Numbered from the stretch's first letter, positions 1 through 8,941 are shown. The stretch: 64,000 nt of DNA from Mycolicibacterium parafortuitum (GCF_010725485.1 NZ_AP022598.1:1922001-1986000); one strand, 5' to 3'. Notes: a model not told the origin generated them from the letters alone. Program-made: numbers and translations.

Positions 1-2
1 AC

Positions 3-671
3 GCAGCCCACACGCTCGGCGCGCTGACCGGTCGTCCGGCGCGCACGTTGAGCTCCGAACCCGAGGCGGCCGCCTGGGGCGCGCGCACCACGCCCGGCAT
101 TCCCGCGGATTCGGCAGTCTGCGATATCGGCGGCGGCACAGTCGATGTGATCGGCGCCGACGGCACGGTGGTCGCTGCCGGAGCGGGGGAGTCCATCACG
201 GTCGCGGTCGCGCGGGTACTGGGCATCCCGCTCGCGCTGGCCGAGACCGTCAAGCGGAGCCCGGCGATCCGGGTGGAGGGGCCGCACGTCGCGCACGAGG
301 AGGACGGGCGGCGCGTCTTCCTCGATGCCCCGGCGTCGTCGGATGCGATCGGCAGGCTGTGCACGCGCGGGAGCGCTGGGTTGGTGCCCTTCTCGAATCG
401 GCTGGCGGCCGAGGAGTGGCGCAGCCTGCGGTTGGCGATCAAACAGGAGACGGTCGCGGCGAACATCGCCCGCTGCCTCGCCGCGTTCGAAACACCGCCC
501 ACGGCAATGGTTTTGGCCGGCGGAGGTGCGCTCGACGACGAGCTGATGCGGACCGTCGGCGAAGCGCTGCGCGGCATCCCGATCGTGGTGGGACGCGCCG
601 ATATCGACGGGGTGCACGGACCGCGGTTCGCGGTGGCGCGCGGGTTGGTCGCTATGTACGCACAGCGGTGA
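3..671 (+). CDS. Diol dehydratase reactivase ATPase-like protein (C-terminal part)
   Basis: This reading frame is open from the left edge, so the N-terminus lies outside the window. The visible part has an actin/Hsp70-fold nucleotide-binding segment (DIGGGTVDV) and a second glycine-rich motif near the end (VLAGGGALDDEL). Both are typical of the large subunit of diol/glycerol dehydratase reactivases, which use ATP to replace damaged cobalamin in the dehydratase. The dehydratase genes would be expected to the left. The internal TTG at position 48 is not taken as the start because the frame continues upstream with convincing coding sequence. The family assignment rests on these motifs. Confidence 0.75.
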   Translation, partial: AAHTLGALTGRPARTLSSEPEAAAWGARTTPGIPADSAVCDIGGGTVDVIGADGTVVAAGAGESITVAVARVLGIPLALAETVKRSPAIRVEGPHVAHEEDGRRVFLDAPASSDAIGRLCTRGSAGLVPFSNRLAAEEWRSLRLAIKQETVAANIARCLAAFETPPTAMVLAGGGALDDELMRTVGEALRGIPIVVGRADIDGVHGPRFAVARGLVAMYAQR

Positions 672-1299
672 GCAGACCGTCGACCGCGTGCGCGATGTGT
701 CCGCGCCAGGTGCCCGCGTCGATCCGGTGTACCGCCGAATCGCCCTGGAACGCACTGGAGATCACGTAGTCGGGGGTCAGCTCGGCGAGGGTGCGCAGAC
801 TTTCGGCGATCGTTTCGGCGTCGGCAGGCTGGTGGAATCCTGCGATGTAGCCGCCATGCCAGTGGCCGTTGGTGCCGCAGAACAGGGTGTCGCCGGTGAA
901 CAGGTACCGGCCGTCGGCGCCGTCGACCAGGTAGCAGACGCTGCCGGGGGAGTGGCCGGGTGTCGGGACGATCTCCACGCCGTTGTAGTCGACGTAGCGG
1001 CCGGTCACCGGCACGTCGACGCGCGCGTGCTTGCTGATGTCGGTCAGGTCGCCTTTGGGGGCGTGCAGTGTGGCGCCGAACCGCTCGGCGATCCGGGCCA
1101 GCATCGGACCCGCCTCGTCGCGGTGCGACAGGTACTGGTCGGCGACGCCGCCGAGGTCCGCGAGGTCGTCGAACTCCGCGTCGGTGGCGGGCGAGTAGAA
1201 GAGCACGTTCGACGGCCGCCACAGGTACGCGTGCGTCGTCAGGCCCGGAAACGGTGAGTCGGTGCGGGTTTCCCAGAGATCGGTGAGTACTTGTTTCAT
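652..1299 (-). CDS. Metallo-beta-lactamase-fold hydrolase with degenerate first metal motif
   Basis: A protein of about 215 residues. The second half shows standard MBL landmarks: PTPGHSPGS (metal-binding His) and LFTGDTLF (bridging Asp). Where the HxHxDH motif is expected there is only SHRDEAGP, so at most one of the usual first-site ligands is present. The substrate is unknown. The start is placed at ATG 1299 (MKQVLTDLW); an upstream ATG at 1323 would add eight unlikely residues. Its 3' end overlaps the 3' end of the convergent reactivase gene by about 20 bases. Confidence 0.7.
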   Translation of the reverse strand: MKQVLTDLWETRTDSPFPGLTTHAYLWRPSNVLFYSPATDAEFDDLADLGGVADQYLSHRDEAGPMLARIAERFGATLHAPKGDLTDISKHARVDVPVTGRYVDYNGVEIVPTPGHSPGSVCYLVDGADGRYLFTGDTLFCGTNGHWHGGYIAGFHQPADAETIAESLRTLAELTPDYVISSAFQGDSAVHRIDAGTWRGHIAHAVDGLLTAVRT

Positions 1300-1504
1300 G
1301 GATCCAGGCTGCAACCTCAACAAATGTTCAGGTCAAGGCCTTCCGGCGAGCAGACACAAACTCGGGCGTGTCGGGTGGGACACGCCGGAGGTTGTGACTG
1401 CTCGCGGGAGAGGCTCGCGGAGGGAACTCAGGACAGACGGTGCCGCCGCTATGGCAAGGCTAGGTTTGCTGGCGGAGCACACCCATCCTCGTTACGGTGA
1501 TGCC

Positions 1505-2218
1505 GTGGCAAGCCAGTCCCATCCTGCCGAGCCGCATCTGGGTTCAGTGGCATCCAAGCTGAACTGGTTGCGCGCCGGTGTACTCGGGGCGAACGACGGC
1601 ATTGTGTCCACGGCGGGCATCGTCGTCGGCGTGGCCGCCGCGACCGCCGAGCGCGGCCCGATCCTGACTGCCGGAATTGCCGGCCTGGCTGCCGGAGCAG
1701 TTTCGATGGCCCTCGGAGAGTATGTGTCGGTCAGCACCCAGCGCGATACCGAGAAGGCGCTGCTCGGCAAGGAGCGGCAGGAGTTGCGTGACGACCCCGT
1801 CGCCGAACTGGAGGAACTGGTGGCGCTCTACGAGGCAAAGGGAATCTCCGCGGCCACCGCACGCACGGTCGCCGAAGAGCTTACCGAACACGACGCGTTC
1901 GCCGCGCACGCCGAGATCGAACTCGGTATCACCCCAGGCGAATTGACGAACCCTTGGCAGGCCGCGCTGTCTTCGGCGTTGTCCTTCACGGTGGGTGCGC
2001 TGCTGCCGCTAATCGCCATCCTCTTACCGCCGACGACCTGGCGCATCCCGGTGACCGTCGTCTCCGTGCTGATCGCCCTCGTCCTCACCGGTGCCGTGTC
2101 GGCCGGGCTGGGCGGGGCGCCGAAGCAACGCGCGGTCCTGCGCAATCTCATCGGTGGTGGACTCGCGTTGATGATCACCTACGGAATCGGACACGTCGTC
2201 GGCGCGGCGGTGGCCTGA
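1505..2218 (+). CDS. VIT1/CCC1 transporter family protein
   Basis: A 237-residue integral membrane protein of the VIT1/CCC1 family, which moves Fe2+ or Mn2+ across membranes. The family signature NDGIVSTAGIVVGVAAA lies in the first transmembrane helix, followed by a helix ending in GAVSMALGEYVSVSTQRD. A charged, helical, acidic cytoplasmic stretch rich in Glu (a probable metal-binding domain) separates these from three C-terminal hydrophobic helices. GTG 1505 is chosen because the homologous region begins just after it; an in-frame ATG at 1451 is possible. It stands alone between convergent neighbours. Confidence 0.85.
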   Translation: MASQSHPAEPHLGSVASKLNWLRAGVLGANDGIVSTAGIVVGVAAATAERGPILTAGIAGLAAGAVSMALGEYVSVSTQRDTEKALLGKERQELRDDPVAELEELVALYEAKGISAATARTVAEELTEHDAFAAHAEIELGITPGELTNPWQAALSSALSFTVGALLPLIAILLPPTTWRIPVTVVSVLIALVLTGAVSAGLGGAPKQRAVLRNLIGGGLALMITYGIGHVVGAAVA

Positions 2219-2222
2219 CGAC

Positions 2223-3098
2223 TCAGCCCAGTTCGGCCAGCTGCTTCACGGCCGGGGCGGCGCTGTCGATCCACTTCGCCGGCGACCCGTCGTCGGGCAT
2301 CACGATCGCGGTGTCGACGCCCAGCGCCGCGTAATCCGCCATGCTCCGGACGAAGTCGTCGCGGGTGGCCGGCACCGGCGACGGGCCGTGCACGGCGACG
2401 GTCTTGCGGATGGCGTCGTAGTCGCGCCCGAGCGCGTCACAGTGGCCCCGCAGCACGTCGAGCTTGTGGGCGACCTCGTCGGGCGTGGTCGCGAACAGAT
2501 TGCACGCGTCGCCGTACTGCGCGACCAGTCGCAGTGTCTTGCGCTCTCCGCCGCCACCGATCAGCACCTTCGGTTTGTTGATCGGCTGGGGTGCGCACAG
2601 CGTCTCCCTGAGTTGGTAGTGCTTGCCGGTGAACGGTCCGTTGTTCGCCGGGTCCCACATCTGCTCACAGATCTGCAGCGCTTCCTCCAGGCGCTCGAAG
2701 CGTTCGGCGATCGGCGGGTAGGGCACGCCGAGACCGAGGTGCTCACGCTCGAACCACGCCGCGCCGATCCCCAGCGCCGCCCGTCCCTGCGAGAGCACGT
2801 CAAGTGTCGTCACGATCTTGGCCAACAGGCCCGGGTGGCGATACGTCACGCCGGTCACGAGCAGCCCGAGTTGCACGGTCGAGGTGTGTGCGGCCAGAAA
2901 GCCGAGGGTGGTGTAGCCCTCCAGCATGTTCGATTCCGCGGGACGGCCCGTCGGCTCGATCTGGAAGAAGTGGTCCATGAAGGACAGCCAGGTCACCCCC
3001 GCGTTCTCCGCGGCGGCGCCGACCCGGGCGAGTTCGGGCGCGATCGCGCCGGTGCCGCCGTCGATGTCGAAGATGGGCACGTGAATTCCGAGTTCCAT
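2223..3098 (-). CDS. LLM class F420-dependent oxidoreductase
   Basis: A 291-residue luciferase-like (TIM-barrel) oxidoreductase of the kind that uses coenzyme F420 in mycobacteria. Visible landmarks are the N-terminal strand MELGIHVPIF, the central GRAALGIGAAWFEREH segment and the KVLIGGGGERKTL stretch near residue 195. The natural substrate cannot be told from the sequence. It is convergent with the VIT1/CCC1 gene, with only a few bases between the stops, and has no obvious operon partner. The start is ATG 3098. Confidence 0.85.
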   Translation of the reverse strand: MELGIHVPIFDIDGGTGAIAPELARVGAAAENAGVTWLSFMDHFFQIEPTGRPAESNMLEGYTTLGFLAAHTSTVQLGLLVTGVTYRHPGLLAKIVTTLDVLSQGRAALGIGAAWFEREHLGLGVPYPPIAERFERLEEALQICEQMWDPANNGPFTGKHYQLRETLCAPQPINKPKVLIGGGGERKTLRLVAQYGDACNLFATTPDEVAHKLDVLRGHCDALGRDYDAIRKTVAVHGPSPVPATRDDFVRSMADYAALGVDTAIVMPDDGSPAKWIDSAAPAVKQLAELG

Positions 3099-3148
3099 GC
3101 CGGCTACAAGCCGCTCCCAGATGGCCGCAATTCCGGGTTGGCAGCAAT

Positions 3149-4231
3149 TCAGACGTGCGGCGAAGAACCGCCAAGGCCGGCGACGATGTCGTCCAGGCTG
3201 AACCGCACGGGCTGATCAAGCTGCTCGTAGGTGCACGAGCGCGGATCCCGATCGGGCCGCCAGCGATTGAATTGCGCTGTGTGACGGAACCTTCGGCCTT
3301 CCATGTGGTCGTAGCGCACCTCGACGACCCGCTCGGGTCGCAACGGGACGAACGACAGATCCTTGCCGGCGTTCCACCTCGACCCGCCGCCGTAGCGGCG
3401 CACCACGTCCGGATCGACATGGGCGGCCCAGTTCCACGGATGGTCGTCGAACGTCGTCACCAGAGGCTGAAGCTCGGCGAACAGTTCCCGGCGGCGCGCC
3501 ATCGGGAACGCCCCGATCACCCCGACCGACGCCAGCGAGCCGTCGGCGTCGTAGAGCCCCAGCAGCAGCGAACCGACCGCGTCGGCGCCGGATTTGTGCA
3601 GCCGGTAGCCCGCCACCACGCAGTCGGCCGTCCGCTGGTGCTTGATCTTGAACATCGTCCGCTTGTCCGGCAGATACAGTCCCTCGAGCGGCTTCGCGAT
3701 CACGCCGTCGAGACCCGCGCCCTCGAACTCGTCGAACCACACCTCGGCGGTGCCGCGGTCCAGCGTCGCCGGCGTGACGTGGAACGTCGGTCCGGCGCCG
3801 GCCAGCGCGTCGACGAGTGCCGCGCGCCGCTGCGCGAACGGACGGGCGGTGAAATCGGAATCGCCGAGTGCCAGCAGATCGAAGGCGATGAACGACGCCG
3901 GTGTCCTGTCCGCCAGCATCGCGACCCGCGACGCAGCCGGGTGCAGCCGCAGCTGCAGGGCCTCGAAATCGAGCCGGCCGTCGGTGGCGATGACGATCTC
4001 GCCGTCGATGACGCAGCGCGGCGGCAGTTCTGCCCGTGCCGCGGCGACGAGTTCGGGGAAGTACCGGGTCATCGGCCGTTCGTTGCGGCTGCCGAGTTCC
4101 ACCTCGTCGCCGTCGCGGAACACGATCGAACGGAACCCGTCCCACTTCGGCTCATAGGACGCACCCGTCGGAATCTCTCCCACCAATTTCGACAGCATCG
4201 GCGACACCGGCGGCATCACGGGCAGCTTCAC
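3149..4231 (-). CDS. ligC: ATP-dependent DNA ligase, LigC type (first copy)
   Basis: A 360-residue ATP-dependent DNA ligase with adenylation and OB domains only. The nucleotidyltransferase motif I EPKWDGFRS (active-site Lys in KxDG) is near residue 28, motif III is FIAFDLLAL and motif IV EGAGLDGVIAKPL. The C-terminal OB domain ends in NRWRPDRDP, as in mycobacterial LigC. M. smegmatis carries two LigC paralogues close together; the second here is at 20125, about 16 kb away. GTG 4231 is used; an in-frame ATG five codons inside is an alternative. LigC proteins act in minor end-joining or excision repair. Confidence 0.9.
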   Translation of the reverse strand: MKLPVMPPVSPMLSKLVGEIPTGASYEPKWDGFRSIVFRDGDEVELGSRNERPMTRYFPELVAAARAELPPRCVIDGEIVIATDGRLDFEALQLRLHPAASRVAMLADRTPASFIAFDLLALGDSDFTARPFAQRRAALVDALAGAGPTFHVTPATLDRGTAEVWFDEFEGAGLDGVIAKPLEGLYLPDKRTMFKIKHQRTADCVVAGYRLHKSGADAVGSLLLGLYDADGSLASVGVIGAFPMARRRELFAELQPLVTTFDDHPWNWAAHVDPDVVRRYGGGSRWNAGKDLSFVPLRPERVVEVRYDHMEGRRFRHTAQFNRWRPDRDPRSCTYEQLDQPVRFSLDDIVAGLGGSSPHV

Positions 4232-4265
4232 CGCTTCATTGTGGACACACAGGTGGTGTCCGGGG

Positions 4266-5333
4266 TCACCCGCCGCGCGATCCGACGGTCACCTGCAACG
4301 TGACGCGTTGTCCGCCGCGCATCACCACCAGCGACTGCGGTGTCCCGGGTCGGCTGCGACGGAGCGCCCCGAGCAGATCCTCGACCGACTTCACCTGATC
4401 GTCGCCGAGGCCGACGATGACGTCGCCGGGGCGCACCCCCGCTGTAGACGCCGGGCTGTTGGGCTCGACTCCGCGCACGAGCGCGCCGCTGTCGACCGGG
4501 ACGCCGAGTTCGCGCCGGATCGCCGGGGTCAGCCGGCTCGTCGAGACGCCGAGGAACGGATGTGTCGCGCGGCCGGTGCGCAGCAGCTGTTCGGTGACGT
4601 CGAGGACCGTCGAGGTCGGGATCGCGAAGCCGAGCGACACCGCGCCGGCTGTCGGCGGAATGTAGGCCTCGTTGACCCCGACGACCCGTCCGTCCGCGTC
4701 GAGCAGCGCGCCGCCGGAGTTGCCGGGTGAGATGGACGCGTCGGTCTGGATGAGGTCCACCAGGGACGCGCTCTCCAGGGCCGAGTCCGGAATGTTGCGG
4801 TTGAGCCCGGAGATGATGCCCAGCGTCGCGGTGTTCTCGAACCCGAGTGGGCTCCCGATGGCGATGGCGATGTCTCCCGGGCGAGGCAACTCGCTGCGGT
4901 ACTCGGGCACTGGCAGGTTGCCACGCTCGGAGCGAACCACGGCCAGATCGGTCACCTCGTCGGTGGCCAGCACCTGCCCGGTGACGCTGGCGCCATCGGC
5001 GAACCCGATCGTGACCTGCCGGGAGCTCCCGACGACGTGGGCGTTGGTGACGATGATGTCGGGACGGAGCACCACCCCGCTGCCGACGCCGCCATCGATC
5101 TGGATGGTGACCACGCTGGGGCTGACCTGCTCCACCACGTCGGCGAAGCCGGGTGCGATCGGGTTGTCAGGCGGTGCCGCACCCGGAGGCGGGGCACTCG
5201 TGGGTGCGGCCTCCGTGGACGACGCGCCCTCCGGTTTCGCCGCCGACGTCTGAGCATCCTGGGGGGCGGGTGCGCCGCACGACGTCAACAACAGCACTGC
5301 CGCTCCCATTGCGGCCATCGGTGCCCGAGTCAC
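4266..5333 (-). CDS. HtrA-like trypsin-PDZ serine protease, putative lipoprotein
   Basis: A 355-residue S1C protease. The signal sequence ends in a lipobox, LLTSC, with Cys19 as the probable lipidation site, so it should be membrane-anchored outside the cell. After a Pro/Ala-rich linker comes a chymotrypsin-fold domain with the full triad: His99 (TNAHVV), Asp129 (TDLAVV) and Ser206 (GNSGG). A C-terminal PDZ domain (GVRPGDVIVGLGD) follows. It is a probable envelope quality-control protease. It starts at GTG 5333 and is divergent from the GMC gene, whose upstream region contains operator site 1. Confidence 0.85.
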   Translation of the reverse strand: MTRAPMAAMGAAVLLLTSCGAPAPQDAQTSAAKPEGASSTEAAPTSAPPPGAAPPDNPIAPGFADVVEQVSPSVVTIQIDGGVGSGVVLRPDIIVTNAHVVGSSRQVTIGFADGASVTGQVLATDEVTDLAVVRSERGNLPVPEYRSELPRPGDIAIAIGSPLGFENTATLGIISGLNRNIPDSALESASLVDLIQTDASISPGNSGGALLDADGRVVGVNEAYIPPTAGAVSLGFAIPTSTVLDVTEQLLRTGRATHPFLGVSTSRLTPAIRRELGVPVDSGALVRGVEPNSPASTAGVRPGDVIVGLGDDQVKSVEDLLGALRRSRPGTPQSLVVMRGGQRVTLQVTVGSRGG

Positions 5334-5408
5334 CCAGACAAATTACCCGGCACCGGGGCGCGCCAAGCGTGTCGGCCGATCTGACTATCACAGCGCCCAA
5401 TACCGCGT

Positions 5409-5426
5409 ACTATACACTCGTACAGC
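5409..5426. promoter_or_regulatory. Operator site 1 of the catabolic island
   Basis: ACTATACACTCGTACAGC, a member of the five-copy (G/A)TAC-N4-GTA(C/T) palindrome set. It lies 29 bases before the start of the GMC oxidoreductase gene and contains a TANNNT hexamer (TACACT, 5413-5418), so it probably overlaps the -10 region. Confidence 0.65.
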
Positions 5427-5455
5427 GCCCGGGCACGGAGAAACGTGAGGTGGCA

Positions 5456-7054
5456 GTGACGCGCTACGACTACATCATCGCCGGGGCCGGCTCGGCCGGA
5501 TGTGTGCTGGCCAACCGCCTGTCCGCGGACCCCAGGAACAGCGTGCTGCTGCTGGAGGCCGGCGGCGGCGACCGCAACCTGTGGCTGCACATTCCCAAGG
5601 GGGCCGGGAAGCTGTTCGAGAGCGAACGGCACATGTGGCACTACGAGACCACACCGTTCGGCCCGAAGCCCCATGTCGAACAGTGGATGCGCGGCAAGGT
5701 CCTCGGCGGGTCCAGCGCGATCAACGGCATGATCTACAACCGCGGCCAGCGCGCGGACTACGACGGCCTGGAGCAGCTGGGCAACAAGGGCTGGGGCTGG
5801 GACGACATCCTGCCGATCTTCAAGGCCTTCGAGAACCACGAGTTCGGCGCGTCGGCCACCCGCGGGTCCGGTGGTCCGTTGCACATCTCGGTGCCGCGCG
5901 ACCCCGACCCGCTGTGCGAGGAGATGATCGACGCCGCGGCGGCCGCCGGCATCTCGCGGGTGCGTGACATCAACGAGTCCGATGACGAGCGAATCGGATA
6001 CGCGACGTCGACGATCCGCGGCGGCCTGCGCGTCAGCGCGGCGACGGCGTTCCTGAAGCCCGCGCTGAACCGGCCGAACCTGACGGTGCGCACGGGTGCG
6101 TTGGTCCGGCGCGTGCTGTTCGAGGGTGGAAGAGCCGTCGGTGTCGAGGTCGGCGCCGGAAGCGGCGTCGAGCAGCTGCACGCTCGGGAGGTGGTGCTGT
6201 CGCTGGGCAGCCTGAACACCCCGAAAGTGTTGCAGCTCTCCGGTATCGGACCGCGCGACGTGCTGACCGCTGCCGGGGTCCCGGTGTTCGCCGACCGCGA
6301 CAACGTCGGCAGGCGGATGCGGGAGCACCGCTGTGCCACTCTGCGCTTCCGGCTCAAGGAGGACCTGGGTTACAACAAACTGCTCGCGACCAGCCTCGGT
6401 CAGGCGATCACCGGCGTGAAGTATCTGGCCACCCGCAAGGGTCCGCTGGCCGCACCGTCGTTCGACATCGTGGGCTTCGTCAAGGACCGCCCCGACGACG
6501 AGCGGCCCTATGGCCAGGTGATGATGGGTCCGTGGACACTGCCGCCGTACAACACCGGCGAGCCGGTGGTCATCGAGCGTGAGCCCGGAATCTCCTGCCT
6601 CGGAATGGTTCTGCGCCCCACCTCGCAGGGATCGGTCGAGATCACGTCGGCCGATCCCGCGGGTGCGTTGCGGATCGACGCGAACTATCTGACCTCCGAG
6701 CACGACCGCACCGCGACGGCGAACCTGTTGCGCCGGATGCGGTCGATCTTCGAGCAGTCCCCGATCGCCGAGCGGATCCGCCACGAGACGTATCCCGGCC
6801 CCCGGGTGGACAGCGACGAGGAGCTGGTCGATGCCGCCCTCGACGGCGGGTACTGCGGCTATCACGCGGTGGGTACCTGCGCGATGGGGCCGAACGACGA
6901 CGACGTGGTGGACAGCCAACTGCGGGTGCGGGGTGTCGAGCGGTTGCGGGTGGTGGACTGCTCGGTGCTTCCGACGATGGTGGCCGGGAATCTGAACGGC
7001 CCGATCATGGCGATGTCCTGGCGCGCTGCGGATTTCATGCTGAACGGACGCTGA
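5456..7054 (+). CDS. GMC family FAD-dependent oxidoreductase
   Basis: A 532-residue glucose-methanol-choline oxidoreductase. The N-terminal FAD-binding motif is IIAGAGSAGCVLANRLS. The family signature around GKVLGGSSAINGMIYNRG and the C-terminal catalytic His in GYHAVGTCAMG are both present, as is the conserved Asn of GNLNGPIMAM. Such enzymes oxidise primary or secondary alcohols. GTG 5456 is preferred over GTG 5450 because the GTGAGG ribosome-binding site ends at 5450. Its promoter carries operator site 1, linking it to the downstream P450/SDR genes. Confidence 0.85.
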   Translation: MTRYDYIIAGAGSAGCVLANRLSADPRNSVLLLEAGGGDRNLWLHIPKGAGKLFESERHMWHYETTPFGPKPHVEQWMRGKVLGGSSAINGMIYNRGQRADYDGLEQLGNKGWGWDDILPIFKAFENHEFGASATRGSGGPLHISVPRDPDPLCEEMIDAAAAAGISRVRDINESDDERIGYATSTIRGGLRVSAATAFLKPALNRPNLTVRTGALVRRVLFEGGRAVGVEVGAGSGVEQLHAREVVLSLGSLNTPKVLQLSGIGPRDVLTAAGVPVFADRDNVGRRMREHRCATLRFRLKEDLGYNKLLATSLGQAITGVKYLATRKGPLAAPSFDIVGFVKDRPDDERPYGQVMMGPWTLPPYNTGEPVVIEREPGISCLGMVLRPTSQGSVEITSADPAGALRIDANYLTSEHDRTATANLLRRMRSIFEQSPIAERIRHETYPGPRVDSDEELVDAALDGGYCGYHAVGTCAMGPNDDDVVDSQLRVRGVERLRVVDCSVLPTMVAGNLNGPIMAMSWRAADFMLNGR

Positions 7055-7056
7055 AG

Positions 7057-7875
7057 CTACATCACGGCGAAGCCGGCGTCGACGGGTAGCGCGGTGCCGG
7101 TGATGTATCGGGCGCCGTCACTGACCAGATATAGCACCGCGGCGCTCACATCGCTGGGTTCGACGAACGGCACCGGCAGAAGGTTGCCCGACATCGCGCT
7201 ACCCTCGGGGTTCGCCGCGAAAACCTCGGCCATGTGCTCGTTGAAGATCATCGGCGTCGCCACTCCGGTCGGATGGATCGAGTTGACCCGGATATTGTGC
7301 GGGGCATACGCGTTGGCGGCCGACCGCATCAAGCCGACGACACCGTGTTTGGCGGCGGCATAGGCGAAGGTCGCCGCGCTGCCGTCGCCGCCGCGGCCGA
7401 CCAGGCCCTGCATCGAACTGATCAGCACCATGGACCCTCCGGTGCCGCGCCGGATCATCGACGGCGCCGTTGCGGCGATGGTGTGCCAGACCCCGAGCAG
7501 GTTCACATCGACGATGTCGCGGTACAGCTGATCGTCGGTGGGGTCCGGGCGTCCGATCGCCACCACTCCGGCGTTGGCGATGACGATGTCCACGTCACCG
7601 AATCGGGCGATGCCGCGATCGATCCCGGCCTGCAGAGCGTTCAGGTCACGCACGTCGGCGACCACGGTCTCGACGTCGGCGCCGGCCTCATGCACGAGTT
7701 TCGCGGTTTCGTCGAGATCCGCGGTGGTCGCCAGCGGGTACGGAACCGACTCGATATCGGCGCACCGGTCCACGGCGATGATGTCGATGCCCTGTTCGGC
7801 CAGTGTCACCGCGTGGCTACGGCCCTGCCCCCTTGCGGCGCCGGTGATCACCGCGACCCTGCGTTGTGCGTTCAT
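7057..7875 (-). CDS. Mycofactocin-coupled SDR family oxidoreductase
   Basis: A 272-residue short-chain dehydrogenase. It begins VAVITGAARGQGRSHAV and has the insertion with DIIAVDRCADI and YPLAT, which is diagnostic of the mycofactocin-associated SDR family. The catalytic Tyr-Lys pair is in YAAAKHG. These enzymes keep NAD(H) bound and pass electrons to the peptide-derived cofactor mycofactocin. The start is ATG 7875, not the much longer open frame that continues through the opposite gene. Operator site 2 lies about 40 bases upstream, shared with the divergent SDR. Confidence 0.85.
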   Translation of the reverse strand: MNAQRRVAVITGAARGQGRSHAVTLAEQGIDIIAVDRCADIESVPYPLATTADLDETAKLVHEAGADVETVVADVRDLNALQAGIDRGIARFGDVDIVIANAGVVAIGRPDPTDDQLYRDIVDVNLLGVWHTIAATAPSMIRRGTGGSMVLISSMQGLVGRGGDGSAATFAYAAAKHGVVGLMRSAANAYAPHNIRVNSIHPTGVATPMIFNEHMAEVFAANPEGSAMSGNLLPVPFVEPSDVSAAVLYLVSDGARYITGTALPVDAGFAVM

Positions 7876-7915
7876 CTCAACCCTTCGGATCTGTTGGTCC
7901 GAGCATAGAGCGTGT

Positions 7916-7933
7916 GCTATACATTCGTACAGC
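7916..7933. promoter_or_regulatory. Operator site 2 of the catabolic island
   Basis: GCTATACATTCGTACAGC, in the divergent gap between the mycofactocin-coupled SDR (start 7875) and the SDR starting at 7951. The hexamer TACATT (7920-7925) inside it fits a mycobacterial -10 element. Confidence 0.65.
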
Positions 7934-7950
7934 GGGCGTGAGGAGATGCG

Positions 7951-8694
7951 GTGAGTCGTGTAGCGGTGGTGACCGGCGGGGCGTCGGGACTGGGCGAGGC
8001 GATCTGCGCCGGCCTGGCCGCGCAAGGCCACCGGATCGCCGTCCTGGACCTCGACGCGGGCGCAGCGGACAAGGTCGCCGCCGACCTGCGAGGCCACGGT
8101 GCGCAGGCCATCGGAGTCGCGGTGGACGTCGCCGACGAGGCCGCGGTCGATCGCGCATTCAGCATGGTGCGAACCGAATTCGGGCCGACCGAGATCCTCG
8201 TGACCAGCGCCGCGATGGGTGGGTTCACCCGACTCGACAAGATCACCCTCGACGAGTGGAACCGCTATCTCGCGGTCAATCTCACCGGGACCTTCCTGAC
8301 CCTGCGCGCCGCCCTGTCGGACATGGTCGCGGCGGGATGGGGCCGGATCGTGACGATCTCTTCGGCGGCGGGCCAGCAAGGCGGACCGCGGCAGGCGCAC
8401 TATTCGGCCACCAAGGGCGGGGTGATCGCCCTGACGAAGACCGTCGCGCGGGATCATGCGAAGTACGGCATCACCGCGAACTCGGTGCCGCCGTTCGCGA
8501 TCGAGACGCCGATGCTGCGCCGGCAGCAGGCTGAGGGCAAACTCCCGCCGGACGAGTATCTGACCCAGGCGATCCCGGCCGGCCGGGTCGGCGCACCCGA
8601 GGACGTCGCCGCCGTGTGTGCGTTCCTGTGCTCGGAGGCGGCCGGATATGTGACGGGTCAAGTCATCGGCGTCAACGGCGGCGCGGTCGTCTGA
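7951..8694 (+). CDS. SDR family NAD(P)-dependent oxidoreductase
   Basis: A 247-residue classical SDR. The cofactor motif is TGGASGLGEA, the structural motif is an unusual VTSAAMGG in place of NNAG, and the catalytic Ser-Tyr-Lys set lies in ISSAAGQQGG and HYSATKGG. Closest in style to FabG/3-oxoacyl-ACP reductase-like or hydroxysteroid-type SDRs. GTG 7951 sits 18 bases after operator site 2, with GAGGAGATG ahead of it as ribosome-binding site. It is the first gene of a tight run continuing with ferredoxin, P450, SDR and LLM genes. Confidence 0.85.
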   Translation: MSRVAVVTGGASGLGEAICAGLAAQGHRIAVLDLDAGAADKVAADLRGHGAQAIGVAVDVADEAAVDRAFSMVRTEFGPTEILVTSAAMGGFTRLDKITLDEWNRYLAVNLTGTFLTLRAALSDMVAAGWGRIVTISSAAGQQGGPRQAHYSATKGGVIALTKTVARDHAKYGITANSVPPFAIETPMLRRQQAEGKLPPDEYLTQAIPAGRVGAPEDVAAVCAFLCSEAAGYVTGQVIGVNGGAVV

Positions 8695-8734
8695 CCGGCG
8701 ATCACCGAACGACAGAACCAGGAAGGCAGTGCCG

Positions 8735-8941
8735 ATGCGGGTCGAGGTCGAGTCCTCCCGGTGCCAGGGTCACACCCTGTGCGCCATGATCGCGCCGGAG
8801 TCGTTCGTGCTCGACGACGTCGACGGTCATGCACACGCCGTACCCGGGCGGGTCCCGGACGGCCACCACGCTTCGGTGGCCGAGGCTGCCCGCTCCTGCC
8901 CCGAGCAGGCGATCCTGCTGACCGACGGGGGCTCGCGATGA
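8735..8941 (+). CDS. [3Fe-4S] ferredoxin
   Basis: A 68-residue ferredoxin. The cluster ligands are Cys10, Cys16 and Cys55 (SCPEQ), with His13 in place of the usual fourth ligand, a pattern common in mycobacterial P450-associated ferredoxins. It should deliver electrons to the adjacent P450. ATG 8735 is chosen because GGAAGG lies eight bases upstream; the GTG at 8729 would be too close. Its stop overlaps the P450 start (ATGA), indicating translational coupling. Confidence 0.9.
   Translation: MRVEVESSRCQGHTLCAMIAPESFVLDDVDGHAHAVPGRVPDGHHASVAEAARSCPEQAILLTDGGSR

Noticed and set aside
7876-8661. N-terminal extension of the mycofactocin-coupled SDR
   Set aside because: It is antisense to the SDR at 7951 and precedes the normal SDR start MNAQRRVAVITG; the gene begins at 7875.
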